Source: Mycobacterium mantenii
GTDB lineage: Bacteria; Actinomycetota; Actinomycetes; Mycobacteriales; Mycobacteriaceae
DNA: 64,000 bases
Assembly: GCF_010731775.1 (NCBI RefSeq)
Contig: NZ_AP022590.1
Span: 4,836,001-4,900,000 of the forward strand
Reading direction: 5' to 3'
Part shown: in pieces, positions 38,546 through 46,651 of the stretch
Numbering within the stretch: position 1 is the first letter of the stretch
Layout of the letters: the number at the start of each line of letters is the position of its first letter
Notes under the pieces: model-generated
Seen by the model: only the letters and a program-made list of their open reading frames with translations
What the model was told of the DNA's origin: nothing
Databases searched by the model: none
Program-made: the position numbers and the translations under genes

Positions 38546-38909
38546 CAGTCCCCCTTTCACACTCGGCCGAAATCAGCAGACGAGTTCGATTTCCTGTCTC
38601 ATCCCGCAGCGAACGCGGGGGGCCGGGTTCCCGGATGTTTCAATCTCCCACTGCTGCGCGGATAGGCCGGTGTCGATCAGGCGTCTGTCGCGACCGTATG
38701 AAAAAGTCCTGAAGCAAACCTAGGGGCTAATGTCACAAGCGCTCAGGCGCTAAGGTGTCTCTCGCGCGACGCCTGACCACGCACGGAAGGTTAGGGGTTC
38801 GAATCCCTTCGTGCGCGCTCGCCAGCTCAGGGTTCGGCAATCCGAAATGATTCGAATCGTTAAGACCCAGTTTCTTGTCGTCGAGGTTTTTCGCCGATAA
38901 CTTCCGCTC
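38546..38909. other. Intergenic region without a recognisable gene
   Basis: This 364-bp region runs from the whiB start to the glycine-rich ORF. It must hold the whiB promoter and contains the right att-like repeat at 38786-38820. No convincing protein or RNA gene is visible; it is somewhat richer in A and T than its flanks around 38690-38760. Confidence 0.5.
38786..38820 (+). repeat. Right att-like repeat (tRNA-Arg 3' fragment)
   Basis: Second copy of 38120-38154, 666 bp downstream, one mismatch. There is no upstream tRNA half here, so it is not a second tRNA gene. The mismatch would break an acceptor-stem pair. It fits an attR left after insertion or partial loss of an element. Confidence 0.72.
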
Positions 38910-39038
38910 ATGACCAAGAGCATTGAGCAGATCGGCGGCGGCGCCGGCGGCGGTTTCCTGGGTGGCGGCGCCGGTGGTGGCTTTGTCGGTGGTGGCGCCG
39001 GCGGCGGTTTCCTCGGTGGTGGCGCCGGCGGCGGCTAA
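38910..39038 (+). CDS. Glycine-rich tandem-repeat peptide, 42 residues
   Basis: Starts MTKSIEQI and then repeats a nine-residue unit GGGAGGGF(L/V) three times plus a final GGGAGGG. The matching DNA unit is 27 bp (38934-38960, 38961-38987, 38988-39014, then 21 bp). Third positions vary between units, so the amino-acid pattern looks kept beyond recent DNA duplication. There is no good ribosome site (CTTCCGCTC precedes the ATG) and no signal peptide. Its TAA overlaps the stop of the convergent acetyltransferase gene by 4 bases. Whether it is translated is uncertain, and I do not recognise it. Confidence 0.5.
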   Translation: MTKSIEQIGGGAGGGFLGGGAGGGFVGGGAGGGFLGGGAGGG

Positions 39039-39607
39039 GCCTCCGATTCGCGCATCCCACTCGGCCCGACGATCTGGCCGGGGGGTTCGTCGGGCCCGCA
39101 AGCGGCCGGCAGTTCGAACTGCATCCACGCGACGTCGTGCCAACTGCCGTGTTTCCACTCGACACGTCGGTATAGCCCGGCGTCGGTGAACCCGAAAGAG
39201 CGGTGGAAGCTGTTGCTGGCCTCGTTGGGTTGGGTGATGCCGGCAAACGCCTGCCGGTAGCCCCGCTCGGTGAGCCTGTGCAACAGCTCCGTGTAGAGCG
39301 CGCGCCCGCCTCCGGTGCGGCGATAGTCGGCGTCGAGGTATATCCCGGTCTCGGTCGACCACTGGTGCGTCGCAAGGCGGTTGAGTGCGTGCCCGTAGGC
39401 GAAGCCGATCACTCGGCGATCGCGTTCCAGCACAAGCCATTCGTGGCTCGTCTGGGCGGCGGCGATGCGCGCGGCCATCTCATTTTCGGTCGGGACGGCA
39501 ATCTCCCAACTGATGACCGTGTGCTCGACGTACGGCCGATAAATGGCAAGGCACGCAGCGGCATCCGCTGCCGATGCCGGGCGGACCAGGCCGCTGCTCG
39601 CCTGCAC
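39035..39607 (-). CDS. GNAT N-acetyltransferase, phosphinothricin-acetyltransferase-like
   Basis: 190 residues, GTG start. LVRPASAADAAACLAIYRPYVEHTVISWE at the N-terminus and the acetyl-CoA loop YRRTGGGRALYTELLHRL are typical of the Pat/Bar branch. ITQPNEASNSFHRSFGFTDAG is the conserved C-terminal strand-helix. Such enzymes acetylate phosphinothricin or methionine sulfoximine-type amines; the native substrate is unknown. Confidence 0.87.
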   Translation of the reverse strand: MQASSGLVRPASAADAAACLAIYRPYVEHTVISWEIAVPTENEMAARIAAAQTSHEWLVLERDRRVIGFAYGHALNRLATHQWSTETGIYLDADYRRTGGGRALYTELLHRLTERGYRQAFAGITQPNEASNSFHRSFGFTDAGLYRRVEWKHGSWHDVAWMQFELPAACGPDEPPGQIVGPSGMRESEA

Positions 39608-39616
39608 GTCGCCGCG

Positions 39617-40102
39617 CTAGGGGCGCGGTTGGAAGGGTCCGCCGAACGGTCCCCGGCGGGGTGGTTCGGTCACGGTTTGCGTGACGGTGCTGGTTTCGGT
39701 GCTCGGTGCGACCGTGGTCGGCGGCTCCGTCGTCGTGGGCGTGTCGGTGCTCGGCGGCGGGGCCGTCTCGGTCACGGTTTCGGTCGGCGCCCCGCCACCG
39801 CCGCCCCCGTGGTGCCGCGGCTCGTGCGTCGTCGTGGTCGCTGGGGCGCTGGTGGACGGGACGGGGGTCGTCGGCGTTGCGGGGCTGGGCGCCGGAGACC
39901 CGCTCGTGAGCTTGACCACCGCGAACACCAGCGCGGCCAGCAGGATCACCCCGATGGCCCCGGCCGCGACCAGCGCCGCCGGACGGCGGTACCACGGCGT
40001 CGGCGGCTCCGGTGGTTGGGCCTGCGGCTCGTCATACCCGCCGTACCGCGCGGCCGCGGTGGGCTCGGAGTAGTAATCCGGTTCCTCGGGATAAGGCGGC
40101 AC
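39617..40102 (-). CDS. Pro/Thr-rich single-span membrane protein
   Basis: 161 residues from a GTG at 40100-40102. A cytoplasmic Pro/Tyr-rich segment (PPYPEEPDYYSEP) is followed by one transmembrane helix (about residues 44-66, ALVAAGAIGVILLAALVFAVV) and an extracytoplasmic tail rich in Thr, Pro and Gly (APATTTTHEP, then PPPSTDTPTTTEPP). It resembles mycobacterial membrane-anchored proteins with mannosylated Thr/Pro linkers. No catalytic domain is visible. It ends 9 bp before the acetyltransferase start on the same strand. Confidence 0.75.
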   Translation of the reverse strand: MPPYPEEPDYYSEPTAAARYGGYDEPQAQPPEPPTPWYRRPAALVAAGAIGVILLAALVFAVVKLTSGSPAPSPATPTTPVPSTSAPATTTTHEPRHHGGGGGGAPTETVTETAPPPSTDTPTTTEPPTTVAPSTETSTVTQTVTEPPRRGPFGGPFQPRP

Positions 40103-40121
40103 GAGTGGAGATGTTAGTAGG

Positions 40122-41156
40122 TCAGCCCTCGCCGGAGATGAGGCCCAGCGCACGCTCGAACAGGTGCACCGTGGCGGCGTGCAATTGGTCGCCGACCTCC
40201 TTCTCCGCCTTTCCGGCGCAGGCCCGGGCCAGCGTCCCCTCGATCACGATCCCGAGCTTGAAGCAGGCCAGCACCGTGTACCAGGTGACATGGGACAGGT
40301 CGCGGGTGGTGTTGGCGGCGTAACGCTCGAGCAGCTCGTCGGTGCTGGCCAATCCGTCCTGGCCGCCCAGGGCGTGGCTGAACACGCTGGAACCGTCGGG
40401 CTGGCGCCAGGTGGCCAGCAGCCAGCCCAGATCCAGCAGCGGGTCCCCGATCGTGCACATCTCCCAGTCGACGATCGCGACCACGTCCGGGCCGGTGCGG
40501 GAGAACATCACGTTGGCGGCGTGGTAGTCGCCGTGCATGATGCCCGGCGTCCAATTGGCCGGCCGGTGCCGGTCCAGCCAGGCCGAGACTTCCTCGATGC
40601 CCGGGATGTCGGGCCCGGGGTAGCCGTCGTACTCGTTGTAGGACTCCAGCTCCGAAAGCCAGCGCGGCACCTGGCGTTCCAGGAAGCCCTCGGGCCTTCC
40701 GAAGTCGGCGAGACCCACCGCGATGTGGTCGACGGCGCCCAGCTTGGCCAGCGCGTCGGCCATCGACAGGCCCATGCCGTGCCGCACCTCGGCGTCGCCG
40801 GCGTGCAACGGTGGCAGGGTTTCGCCCGCGTTGAAGCCGTCGACCGGGTCCATCAGGTAGAAGACGGCGTCGCCCAGCACCGCGGGGTCCTCGCAGGCGG
40901 CGATCAGGTGTGGATGGGGAACATCGGAACCGGCAAGTGCGGCAAGGACTTTCGTCTCCCGCAAGATCACGCTATTGCTGCGCGGACGCAGGTGCCGAGG
41001 CCCGCGCCGCAGCACGTAGGTCCGGCCGGCCCTGGTGAAACGCAGCATGACGTTCTGGGTTCCGCCGGTGACACTGGAAACGTCCTGCAGCGGCCCCTCG
41101 CCGAGGCCCTGCCCGGACATCCACTCCGCTACGGCTTCCAGATCTACGTAGTTCAC
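40122..41156 (-). CDS. APH-fold kinase (ACAD10/11 N-terminal-like)
   Basis: 344 residues, GTG start. Aminoglycoside-phosphotransferase fold: GGTQNVMLRFTRAGRTYVLRRGP (nucleotide-binding strands), catalytic IMHGDYHAANVMF and metal-binding VAIVDWEMCTIGDPLLDLGW. The closest described relatives are the kinase domains of ACAD10/ACAD11 and bacterial LvaA, which phosphorylate 4-hydroxyacyl-CoAs. It starts 3 bases after the SnoaL-like gene. Two further members occur in this window at 52220-53275 and 54845-55891. Confidence 0.84.
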   Translation of the reverse strand: MNYVDLEAVAEWMSGQGLGEGPLQDVSSVTGGTQNVMLRFTRAGRTYVLRRGPRHLRPRSNSVILRETKVLAALAGSDVPHPHLIAACEDPAVLGDAVFYLMDPVDGFNAGETLPPLHAGDAEVRHGMGLSMADALAKLGAVDHIAVGLADFGRPEGFLERQVPRWLSELESYNEYDGYPGPDIPGIEEVSAWLDRHRPANWTPGIMHGDYHAANVMFSRTGPDVVAIVDWEMCTIGDPLLDLGWLLATWRQPDGSSVFSHALGGQDGLASTDELLERYAANTTRDLSHVTWYTVLACFKLGIVIEGTLARACAGKAEKEVGDQLHAATVHLFERALGLISGEG

Positions 41157-41159
41157 TCC

Positions 41160-41516
41160 TCAGCCCTTCGCGTGCGGCGTGTATCGGACGGTCTGCACCC
41201 GGATCATGCCTTCGCGGAACACGAACGTGTCAACACCGTCGTCAACCCGGTTGACCGCTGAATCGGCGGTCCACTCGAGGAACAACACGTCGTCATCGAA
41301 CAGCTGGGTTTTCAAGTCCCAGTTCGCATCCGGCAGATCGCCGAGCAGTGTCGCGAAGACTCTGCGGATGGCATCCTTGCCGCGGGCGACGCCGGCGGGG
41401 CTGATCAGCACGGAATCCTCGGCATAGTCGACGACGATCTCAGCGAGGTCGCCGGCGGCCAGCGCCGTGCCGTGGTGGGCGAACACCTCCTGCGGCGTAC
41501 GCGGGGTAGGCGTCAT
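41160..41516 (-). CDS. SnoaL/NTF2-like protein
   Basis: 118 residues from the ATG at 41514-41516, with AAGGGAG 4-5 bases upstream. Single NTF2-like domain: PQEVFAHHGTALAAGDLAEIVVDYAEDSVLISP, ARGKDAIRRVF, VLFLEWTADSA, DTFVFREGMIRVQTVRY. A role in binding or isomerising a small metabolite is likely but unproven. Co-directional and nearly abutting the APH-like kinase, so the two are probably one transcript. Confidence 0.82.
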   Translation of the reverse strand: MTPTPRTPQEVFAHHGTALAAGDLAEIVVDYAEDSVLISPAGVARGKDAIRRVFATLLGDLPDANWDLKTQLFDDDVLFLEWTADSAVNRVDDGVDTFVFREGMIRVQTVRYTPHAKG

Positions 41517-41640
41517 GGCACTCCCTTGCAACCTGTGGACCGTCTGGGAAAAAGACTAGGGCAGGGGCGAGGGGCGGCCCCGGGCGGCGGCGGCTGGAAG
41601 AATAGTGTGCATAACTTACTTTCTGGGGAAGGAAATGCCG

Positions 41641-42585
41641 ATGCCGCGGACCGACAACGACTCCTGGGAGATCACTCAAAGCGTGGGCGCCACCGCGCTG
41701 GGTGTCGCCGCGGCTCGCGCGGCCGAGACCGAGAGCGAAAACCCCCTGATCAGCGACCCGTTCGCGCGCGTGTTCGTCGACGCCGCCGGCGAGGGGATGT
41801 GGAGCATCTACGCCGACCCCGCGCTGCTGGCCAAGGCGGGCGACGGGGAGCCGGACCTGCGGAACCGGCTCCAGCTGATGGTCGACTTCATGGCCACCCG
41901 GACGGCGTTCTTCGACGAGTTCTTCCTCGGTGCCGCGGACGCCGGCGTCCGGCAGGTGGTGATCCTGGCGGCCGGCCTGGACGCGCGCACCTGGCGGCTC
42001 CCATGGCCCGACGGCACCGTCGTCTATGAGCTCGACCAGCCCAAGGTGCTGGAGTTCAAATCCAACACGCTGCGCGAGCACGGGGCGGAGCCCAAGGCGC
42101 ACCTGGTCAACGTTCCGATCGACCTGCGCCAGGATTGGCCGAAAGCGTTGCAGGAGGCCGGATTTGATGCCTCGAGGCCGGCGGTCTGGTCGGCCGAGGG
42201 CCTGGTCCGTTACCTGCCGGCGCAGGCCCAGGACCTGCTGTTCGAGCGGATCGATTCGCTGAGCGCCGAGGGCAGCAGGCTGGCGTCCAACGTGCCCGAC
42301 TCGGGGTTCACCGACCCCGGTCGTGTGCAGCGCCAGCGCGAGGACATGCGACGGATGCGGGCCGCGGCCGCAGAACTGGTCAACGCCGAGATCACCGACT
42401 TCGACGACCTCTGGTACCCGGAGGAGCGCACGCCCGTCGACGGCTGGCTGCGTGAGCGTGGCTGGGATGTCACGACGGCGACGTTCGCGGAGTTGATGGC
42501 GCGGTACGGCCGCAGCGTTCCGGCCGGCGCCGACGACTCGATGCCGCCCACCCTCTACGTGTCCGCGCAGCGACGAGCGGGCTGA
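41641..42585 (+). CDS. SAM-dependent methyltransferase, Rv3767c-like (TIGR00027 family)
   Basis: 314 residues from the ATG at 41641, with GGGAAGGAA upstream. An ATG two codons earlier is also in frame but overlaps the ribosome site. Family signature: [21 protein letters not shown] near the start, SAM motif [21 protein letters not shown] followed by [13 protein letters not shown], and the [11 protein letters not shown] block. The substrate is unknown; mycobacteria carry many paralogs (the mycobacterial O-methyltransferase-like set). Confidence 0.93.
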   Translation: MPRTDNDSWEITQSVGATALGVAAARAAETESENPLISDPFARVFVDAAGEGMWSIYADPALLAKAGDGEPDLRNRLQLMVDFMATRTAFFDEFFLGAADAGVRQVVILAAGLDARTWRLPWPDGTVVYELDQPKVLEFKSNTLREHGAEPKAHLVNVPIDLRQDWPKALQEAGFDASRPAVWSAEGLVRYLPAQAQDLLFERIDSLSAEGSRLASNVPDSGFTDPGRVQRQREDMRRMRAAAAELVNAEITDFDDLWYPEERTPVDGWLRERGWDVTTATFAELMARYGRSVPAGADDSMPPTLYVSAQRRAG

Positions 42586-42687
42586 TCAAGGGACCCACGG
42601 GTCGCCGCGAGTCCCAAACGCGCAGCACCGCAACGCCTCTCACTGCAGGTGAGGTGCGGGCCCGGGACGGCCGGTACCCTCGCCGTT

Positions 42688-43095
42688 ATGGCTGATCGAC
42701 GCGCCCGGGTCGGTGATGTGCATGAGATCGCCGCCGCGATGCACGTTCAGCGCCTGGAGGGGCCCAAGGGCAACGCTATTTACCAGGTGGGCGGAAAGTC
42801 GTTCGTCTTCTTCCGCACACCGCGGCCCGACGCGGCCGATCCTGACACCGGCGAGCGCTATGCGGACGTGATCATGCTCTGGGTGGAATCGGAGAGCGAC
42901 AAGTTGGCGTTGATCTCCGATCCCACGTCGCCGTTTTTCACCACGGATCATTTCGACGGGCATCCTTCGGTCCTGGTGCGGGCCAGCCGGCTGGCGGAAA
43001 TCAGCAGAACCGAATTAGCTGAGCTGATCCAGGACGCCTGGTTGTCCCGGGCGTCGAAGAAGCGGGCCGCGACCTGGCTCGTCGACCATATCTGA
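42688..43095 (+). CDS. MmcQ/YjbR-like small protein
   Basis: 135 residues from the ATG at 42688. VGDVHEIAAAMHVQRLEGPKGNAIYQVGGKSFVFFRTPRPD at the N-terminus and RTELAELIQDAWLSRASKKRAATWL at the C-terminus resemble the YjbR double-wing DNA-binding-like fold. No defined function. It is flanked by about 100 bp on each side and is probably monocistronic. Confidence 0.72.
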   Translation: MADRRARVGDVHEIAAAMHVQRLEGPKGNAIYQVGGKSFVFFRTPRPDAADPDTGERYADVIMLWVESESDKLALISDPTSPFFTTDHFDGHPSVLVRASRLAEISRTELAELIQDAWLSRASKKRAATWLVDHI

Positions 43096-43139
43096 CGCTG
43101 CGACCTGTGCCGACAAGCCCTGCCGCATAACCAATTGCA

Positions 43140-43165
43140 TGTTTAGACATGAGTCGAATGGGTAA
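43140..43165 (+). promoter_or_regulatory. Possible SigF/SigB-like promoter before the small membrane genes
   Basis: A GTTT element (43141-43144) is followed after 15 bases by GGGTAA (43160-43165), resembling the GTTT-N15-17-GGGTA pattern of stress sigma-factor promoters. A CGAGAA/TTCTCG hairpin (43177-43194) lies between it and the start codon. Pattern reading only. Confidence 0.3.
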
Positions 43166-43212
43166 CTTCACGTCCACGAGAAAACTTCTTCTCGAACATA
43201 TTGGAGGTCACG

Positions 43213-43440
43213 ATGCGTGGCAGCGGGATCATCGGAACGGTTGCTTTGGTGTGGTTGCTGATCGGAGTCTTCGCGGCGTGGCAGCGCGACTACTTCAAAA
43301 ATGACAACTCATCATGCGCCTCGGCGGGCACGGTTGCGGTGACCGTGATCGCCGGACCCCTGAATTATTTCGGTGTCAATCCGAAAGTCACGGATTGCCA
43401 TCTGCCGCAACCAAGTTCAATGGAATCCATCAACCTCTAA
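43213..43440 (+). CDS. Small membrane or exported protein, 75 residues
   Basis: ATG at 43213 with GGAGG 5 bases upstream. One N-terminal hydrophobic helix (GIIGTVALVWLLIGVFAAW) followed by a short outer part with two Cys (SSCASAG and TDCHLP) and a second weakly hydrophobic stretch (VAVTVIAGPLNYFGV). No family with a known role is recognised. It is followed after 24 bp by another small membrane gene and then a terminator, so the two form a compact unit. Confidence 0.78.
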   Translation: MRGSGIIGTVALVWLLIGVFAAWQRDYFKNDNSSCASAGTVAVTVIAGPLNYFGVNPKVTDCHLPQPSSMESINL

Positions 43441-43464
43441 CCGCTCACTCAAAAGGAAGTCAAC

Positions 43465-43620
43465 ATGGTTATCTTGGGAATTGTCCTTCTTGTATTGGGG
43501 TATTTCTTCCACGTATCCATCCTGATCACGCTGGGCATCGTCCTGCTGGTCATCGGTGCGATCCTGTGGATTCTGGGCTCGGTCGGCCGCCCGGTGGCCG
43601 GCAGGCGCTACTGGTATTAA
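43465..43620 (+). CDS. Tiny hydrophobic membrane protein, 51 residues
   Basis: ATG at 43465 with AAAAGGAAG 5 bases upstream, TAA at 43618-43620. Two hydrophobic segments (ILGIVLLVLGYFFHVSIL and ITLGIVLLVIGAILWIL) separated by a short turn, ending in a basic aromatic tail (GRRYWY). Short conserved proteins of this kind, often annotated as hypothetical, are common in mycobacteria. A strong hairpin follows directly. Confidence 0.8.
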   Translation: MVILGIVLLVLGYFFHVSILITLGIVLLVIGAILWILGSVGRPVAGRRYWY

Positions 43621-43640
43621 CCGCTCCGGCCGGAAAACGG

Positions 43641-43676
43641 ATCGCGCGACTGCTCAGCAGTCGCGCGATTTGTTTC
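43641..43676 (+). terminator. Intrinsic terminator after the small membrane genes
   Basis: Perfect 14-bp inverted repeat (43641-43654 and 43656-43669; arms ATCGCGCGACTGCT and AGCAGTCGCGCGAT) with a one-base centre, followed by TTTGTTT. It lies 20 bp after the stop codon and separates this unit from tcrX. Confidence 0.85.
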
Positions 43677-43771
43677 ACAGGATGCGCATAGGTTGGCCAT
43701 AGCATTGGCTCAGCCCCCGTCGGATACTGGAACTTGTGACACAGCCCCGAGCCTCTGTAGAGCGGGTGGTC

Positions 43772-44476
43772 ATGTGCCGTGCAGACGGCAACCCCATCAA
43801 CGTTCTGGTTGTAGACGACGAATCGGTCCTGGCCGACATGGTATCGATGGCACTGCGGTATGAGGGCTGGAACATCTCCACCGCCGGCGACGGGGCATCG
43901 GCCATTGCGGCCGCCCGTTCCCAGCGGCCCGACGTGGTCGTCCTCGACGTGATGCTGCCCGACATGAGCGGCCTCGACGTTCTGCACAAGCTTCGCGAAG
44001 AGATCCCGCAGCTGCCCGTGCTGCTGCTGACCGCCAAGGACGCCGTCGAAGACCGCATCGCCGGCCTGACGGCCGGCGGCGACGACTACGTCACCAAACC
44101 GTTCAGCATCGAAGAGGTCGTGCTGCGCCTGCGGGCGTTGCTGCGCCGCACCGGGGTGACGACGGTGGACAGCGGCGCGCAGTTGGTGGTCGGGGACCTG
44201 GTGCTGGACGAGGACAGCCATGAGGTCACCCGTGCCGGTGAGCCAATCTCGTTGACCTCCACCGAATTTGAGCTTTTACGCTTCATGATGCGCAACTCGA
44301 AGCGGGTGCTGAGCAAAGCCCAGATCCTGGATCGGGTTTGGAGTTACGACTTCGGCGGCCGGTCCAACATCGTCGAGCTCTACATTTCTTACCTGCGCAA
44401 GAAGATCGACAACGGCCGGGAACCGATGATCCACACGCTGCGCGGCGCGGGTTATGTCCTCAAGCCGGCCCGCTGA
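43772..44476 (+). CDS. tcrX: TcrX, OmpR-family response regulator
   Basis: 234 residues from the ATG at 43772, the Mtb TcrX length. Receiver domain with acidic pair DDE (residues 15-17), phospho-acceptor Asp59 in VVVLDVML, and Lys89 in LLTAKD. C-terminal winged helix ends in SNIVELYISYLRKKID and [13 protein letters not shown]. TcrXY is induced by iron limitation in M. tuberculosis. The 3' end overlaps tcrY by 23 bases. Confidence 0.95.
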   Translation: MCRADGNPINVLVVDDESVLADMVSMALRYEGWNISTAGDGASAIAAARSQRPDVVVLDVMLPDMSGLDVLHKLREEIPQLPVLLLTAKDAVEDRIAGLTAGGDDYVTKPFSIEEVVLRLRALLRRTGVTTVDSGAQLVVGDLVLDEDSHEVTRAGEPISLTSTEFELLRFMMRNSKRVLSKAQILDRVWSYDFGGRSNIVELYISYLRKKIDNGREPMIHTLRGAGYVLKPAR

Positions 44477-45992
44477 CACGCGGCGGGTCTGGTCCCTTCG
44501 GCTGCGCCTGCTGGTCGGACAGATCGTCGTCTTGGCATTCGTATGCGTGGGCATCACCGCGGCGACCGAACTGGCGTTGCTGCACCACCTGGTGGCCCAG
44601 CTCGACGGGCAGCTCGCCGGGACGTCCTATCGCTCGGCGCTCATGTACCCCGAGCCGCCGCATTCGGGCTGGCGGCATCAGCACGTCTATCCACGGCCGG
44701 GGCCCGGTCCGCGATTCCTGGATGCCCCGGGCCAGCCCGCGGGCATGGTGGCCGCGGTGGTCAGCCACGGGAACACGGTGGACGCCGGATACACGACGAG
44801 CAGCGGCGACCGGGCCGAGCTGACCCCGACCGCCCAGCTGCAGCTGTCCGGCATCGCCAACAGCCGTAAGCCGGTCACTTTGGACCTCGACGGGCTGGGC
44901 CGCTACCGAGTGGTCGCCGCCCCGAGCCGAAGCGGCGGGGACGTCATCGTCACGGGCCTGTCGATGGCCAACATCGACACCACCCTGATGCGGATGCTGG
45001 TCATTTTCGGGATCGTCACCGTCATCGCGCTGGTCGCCGCGACCACCGCCGGGGTGATCATCATCAGGCGGGCGCTGGCACCGTTGCGCCGCGTCGCGCA
45101 AACCGCCAGCAAGGTCGCCAGCCTGCCGTTGGCGCGCGGCGAGGTCGAACTACCGGTGCGCGTACGGGAATCCGACGCCAACCCCTCCACCGAGGTGGGG
45201 CAACTCGGTACGGCCCTCAACCAGATGCTGGACCACATCGCGGCCGCGTTGTCGGCGCGGCAGGCCAGCGAGACGCGGGTGCGCCAGTTCGTCGCCGACG
45301 CGAGCCACGAACTGCGGACGCCCCTCGCGGCGATCCGCGGCTATACCGAACTGACCCAACGGATGGGCGACGACCGTGAGGCGGTGGCGCAGGCGATGAG
45401 CCGGGTGGCATCCGAGACCGAACGGATGACGCGCCTGGTCGAAGACCTGCTGCTGCTGGCCCGGCTGGACTCCGGCCGGCCGCTGGAACGCGAACCGGTC
45501 GATTTGTCGCGCTTGGCGGTCGATGCGGTCAGCGACGCTCACGTCGCCGGACCCGACCATCAATGGGAACTCGACCTGCCCGAGGAACCGGTGGTCGTCA
45601 CCGGGGACGCGGCGCGGCTACATCAGGTGCTGACCAATCTGCTTGCCAACGCCCGCGTCCACACCGGGGCGGGCACCATCGTGACGACGCGGTTGAGCAC
45701 CGAGCCGTCGCACACCGTGCTGCAGGTCATCGACAACGGGCCCGGCATCCCCGCGGCGCTGCAATCCGAGGTCTTCGAACGGTTCGCCCGCGGCGACTCT
45801 TCGCGTTCTCGCAAGGGCGGTAGCACCGGGCTGGGCCTGGCGATCGTCTCTGCGGTTGTCAGGGCGCACAACGGGACGATCACGGTGGACAGCACGCCGG
45901 GCCGTACCGAATTCACGGTGCGGTTGCCACCCAACGGATGGCAACCGCCCGCACCCAATTCCCAAGGCGCCCAAGACGCCTCACCTAACTAA
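44454..45992 (+). CDS. tcrY: TcrY, membrane sensor histidine kinase
   Basis: 512 residues. Transmembrane helices near 18-40 and 181-204 bracket a roughly 140-residue extracytoplasmic sensor that is rich in Pro and His ([20 protein letters not shown]), which could interest metal sensing. HAMP linker, then phospho-acceptor His285 in [16 protein letters not shown] box [10 protein letters not shown], and the G boxes DNGPGIP and GSTGLGLAI. The ATG inside tcrX gives tight coupling. The stop overlaps that of the convergent lpqH gene by 4 bases. Confidence 0.94.
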   Translation: MSSSRPADTRRVWSLRLRLLVGQIVVLAFVCVGITAATELALLHHLVAQLDGQLAGTSYRSALMYPEPPHSGWRHQHVYPRPGPGPRFLDAPGQPAGMVAAVVSHGNTVDAGYTTSSGDRAELTPTAQLQLSGIANSRKPVTLDLDGLGRYRVVAAPSRSGGDVIVTGLSMANIDTTLMRMLVIFGIVTVIALVAATTAGVIIIRRALAPLRRVAQTASKVASLPLARGEVELPVRVRESDANPSTEVGQLGTALNQMLDHIAAALSARQASETRVRQFVADASHELRTPLAAIRGYTELTQRMGDDREAVAQAMSRVASETERMTRLVEDLLLLARLDSGRPLEREPVDLSRLAVDAVSDAHVAGPDHQWELDLPEEPVVVTGDAARLHQVLTNLLANARVHTGAGTIVTTRLSTEPSHTVLQVIDNGPGIPAALQSEVFERFARGDSSRSRKGGSTGLGLAIVSAVVRAHNGTITVDSTPGRTEFTVRLPPNGWQPPAPNSQGAQDASPN

Positions 45993-46474
45993 CTATTGCA
46001 GGTCACATCGATTTCGAAGGGCTTGTTGACCGGCTGCATCGGGTTGGCCATGTCCACCCCGGTAGCCGTGCCGCTGATCTTGTAGGTGTTGCCGTCCTTG
46101 CTGGCGGAAGCGTTGCCCTGGCCGGTACCCGAGGTGTAGCCGAGGGTCACGCCGTTGACGTTGCCCAACCCAACCGATTTCACCTGCGGCGGGTTGCCAT
46201 CGCTGAGCACGGCCGCGATGCCGGTCGCCGCACCGCCGATGGCGATGTTGATGGTGCCGCCCGCGTTCGTGCACACGACCGAGCCGGTGACGTTCTGGTC
46301 CTTGCCGTCGATGGTGACCTTCGTACCGGCGGCTCCACCGGAGCTGGCCGACGCGCTGGTACTTGAGCTGCTCGAGGAACTGCCTGTGGTCGACTTGTTA
46401 TTACTCGAACAGCCGGAAATACCCGCGGCGAGAATGGCCGCTCCGGCCACCGCGACCGTCAATTGACGCTTCAC
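45989..46474 (-). CDS. lpqH: LpqH, 19-kDa lipoprotein antigen
   Basis: 161 residues. Signal peptide with lipobox ending at Cys22 (AAGISGC), a Ser/Thr-rich glycosylated linker ([13 protein letters not shown]), and a beta-rich domain ([20 protein letters not shown] through [11 protein letters not shown]) with a likely disulfide. Surface lipoprotein, strong TLR2 agonist and antigen; its structural role may be lipid binding. Divergent from the alkyl-sulfatase-like gene. Confidence 0.96.
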   Translation of the reverse strand: MKRQLTVAVAGAAILAAGISGCSSNNKSTTGSSSSSSSTSASASSGGAAGTKVTIDGKDQNVTGSVVCTNAGGTINIAIGGAATGIAAVLSDGNPPQVKSVGLGNVNGVTLGYTSGTGQGNASASKDGNTYKISGTATGVDMANPMQPVNKPFEIDVTCNS

Positions 46475-46651
46475 CTGTTCTCCTTTGCCCGATAGTTGCG
46501 GTCCTCGGCATTGAGGGCCGTCTGGGCAGTATGCGGGTTAACTGAGCCGGGATCCAGAGCCTCAGGAAATTGTTTCTGGGTTCATTAGTCGGTAGACATA
46601 TTGCCACCGGAGCGCTACGTGGAATGGCGCATTAATGGCAAGGTTACGAGG

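Noticed and set aside
38786..38820. Second tRNA-Arg gene
   Set aside because: Only the 3' third is present. No 5' acceptor strand, D arm or anticodon arm precedes it.
38934..39035. 27-bp tandem repeats considered as a CRISPR-like array
   Set aside because: Units are contiguous without spacers and stay in one reading frame coding for a glycine repeat. No cas genes are present.
38733..39440. 235-codon minus-strand frame with TTGAATQETAAGA-type repeats
   Set aside because: It is the antisense reading of the glycine repeat plus an out-of-frame shadow of the acetyltransferase gene.
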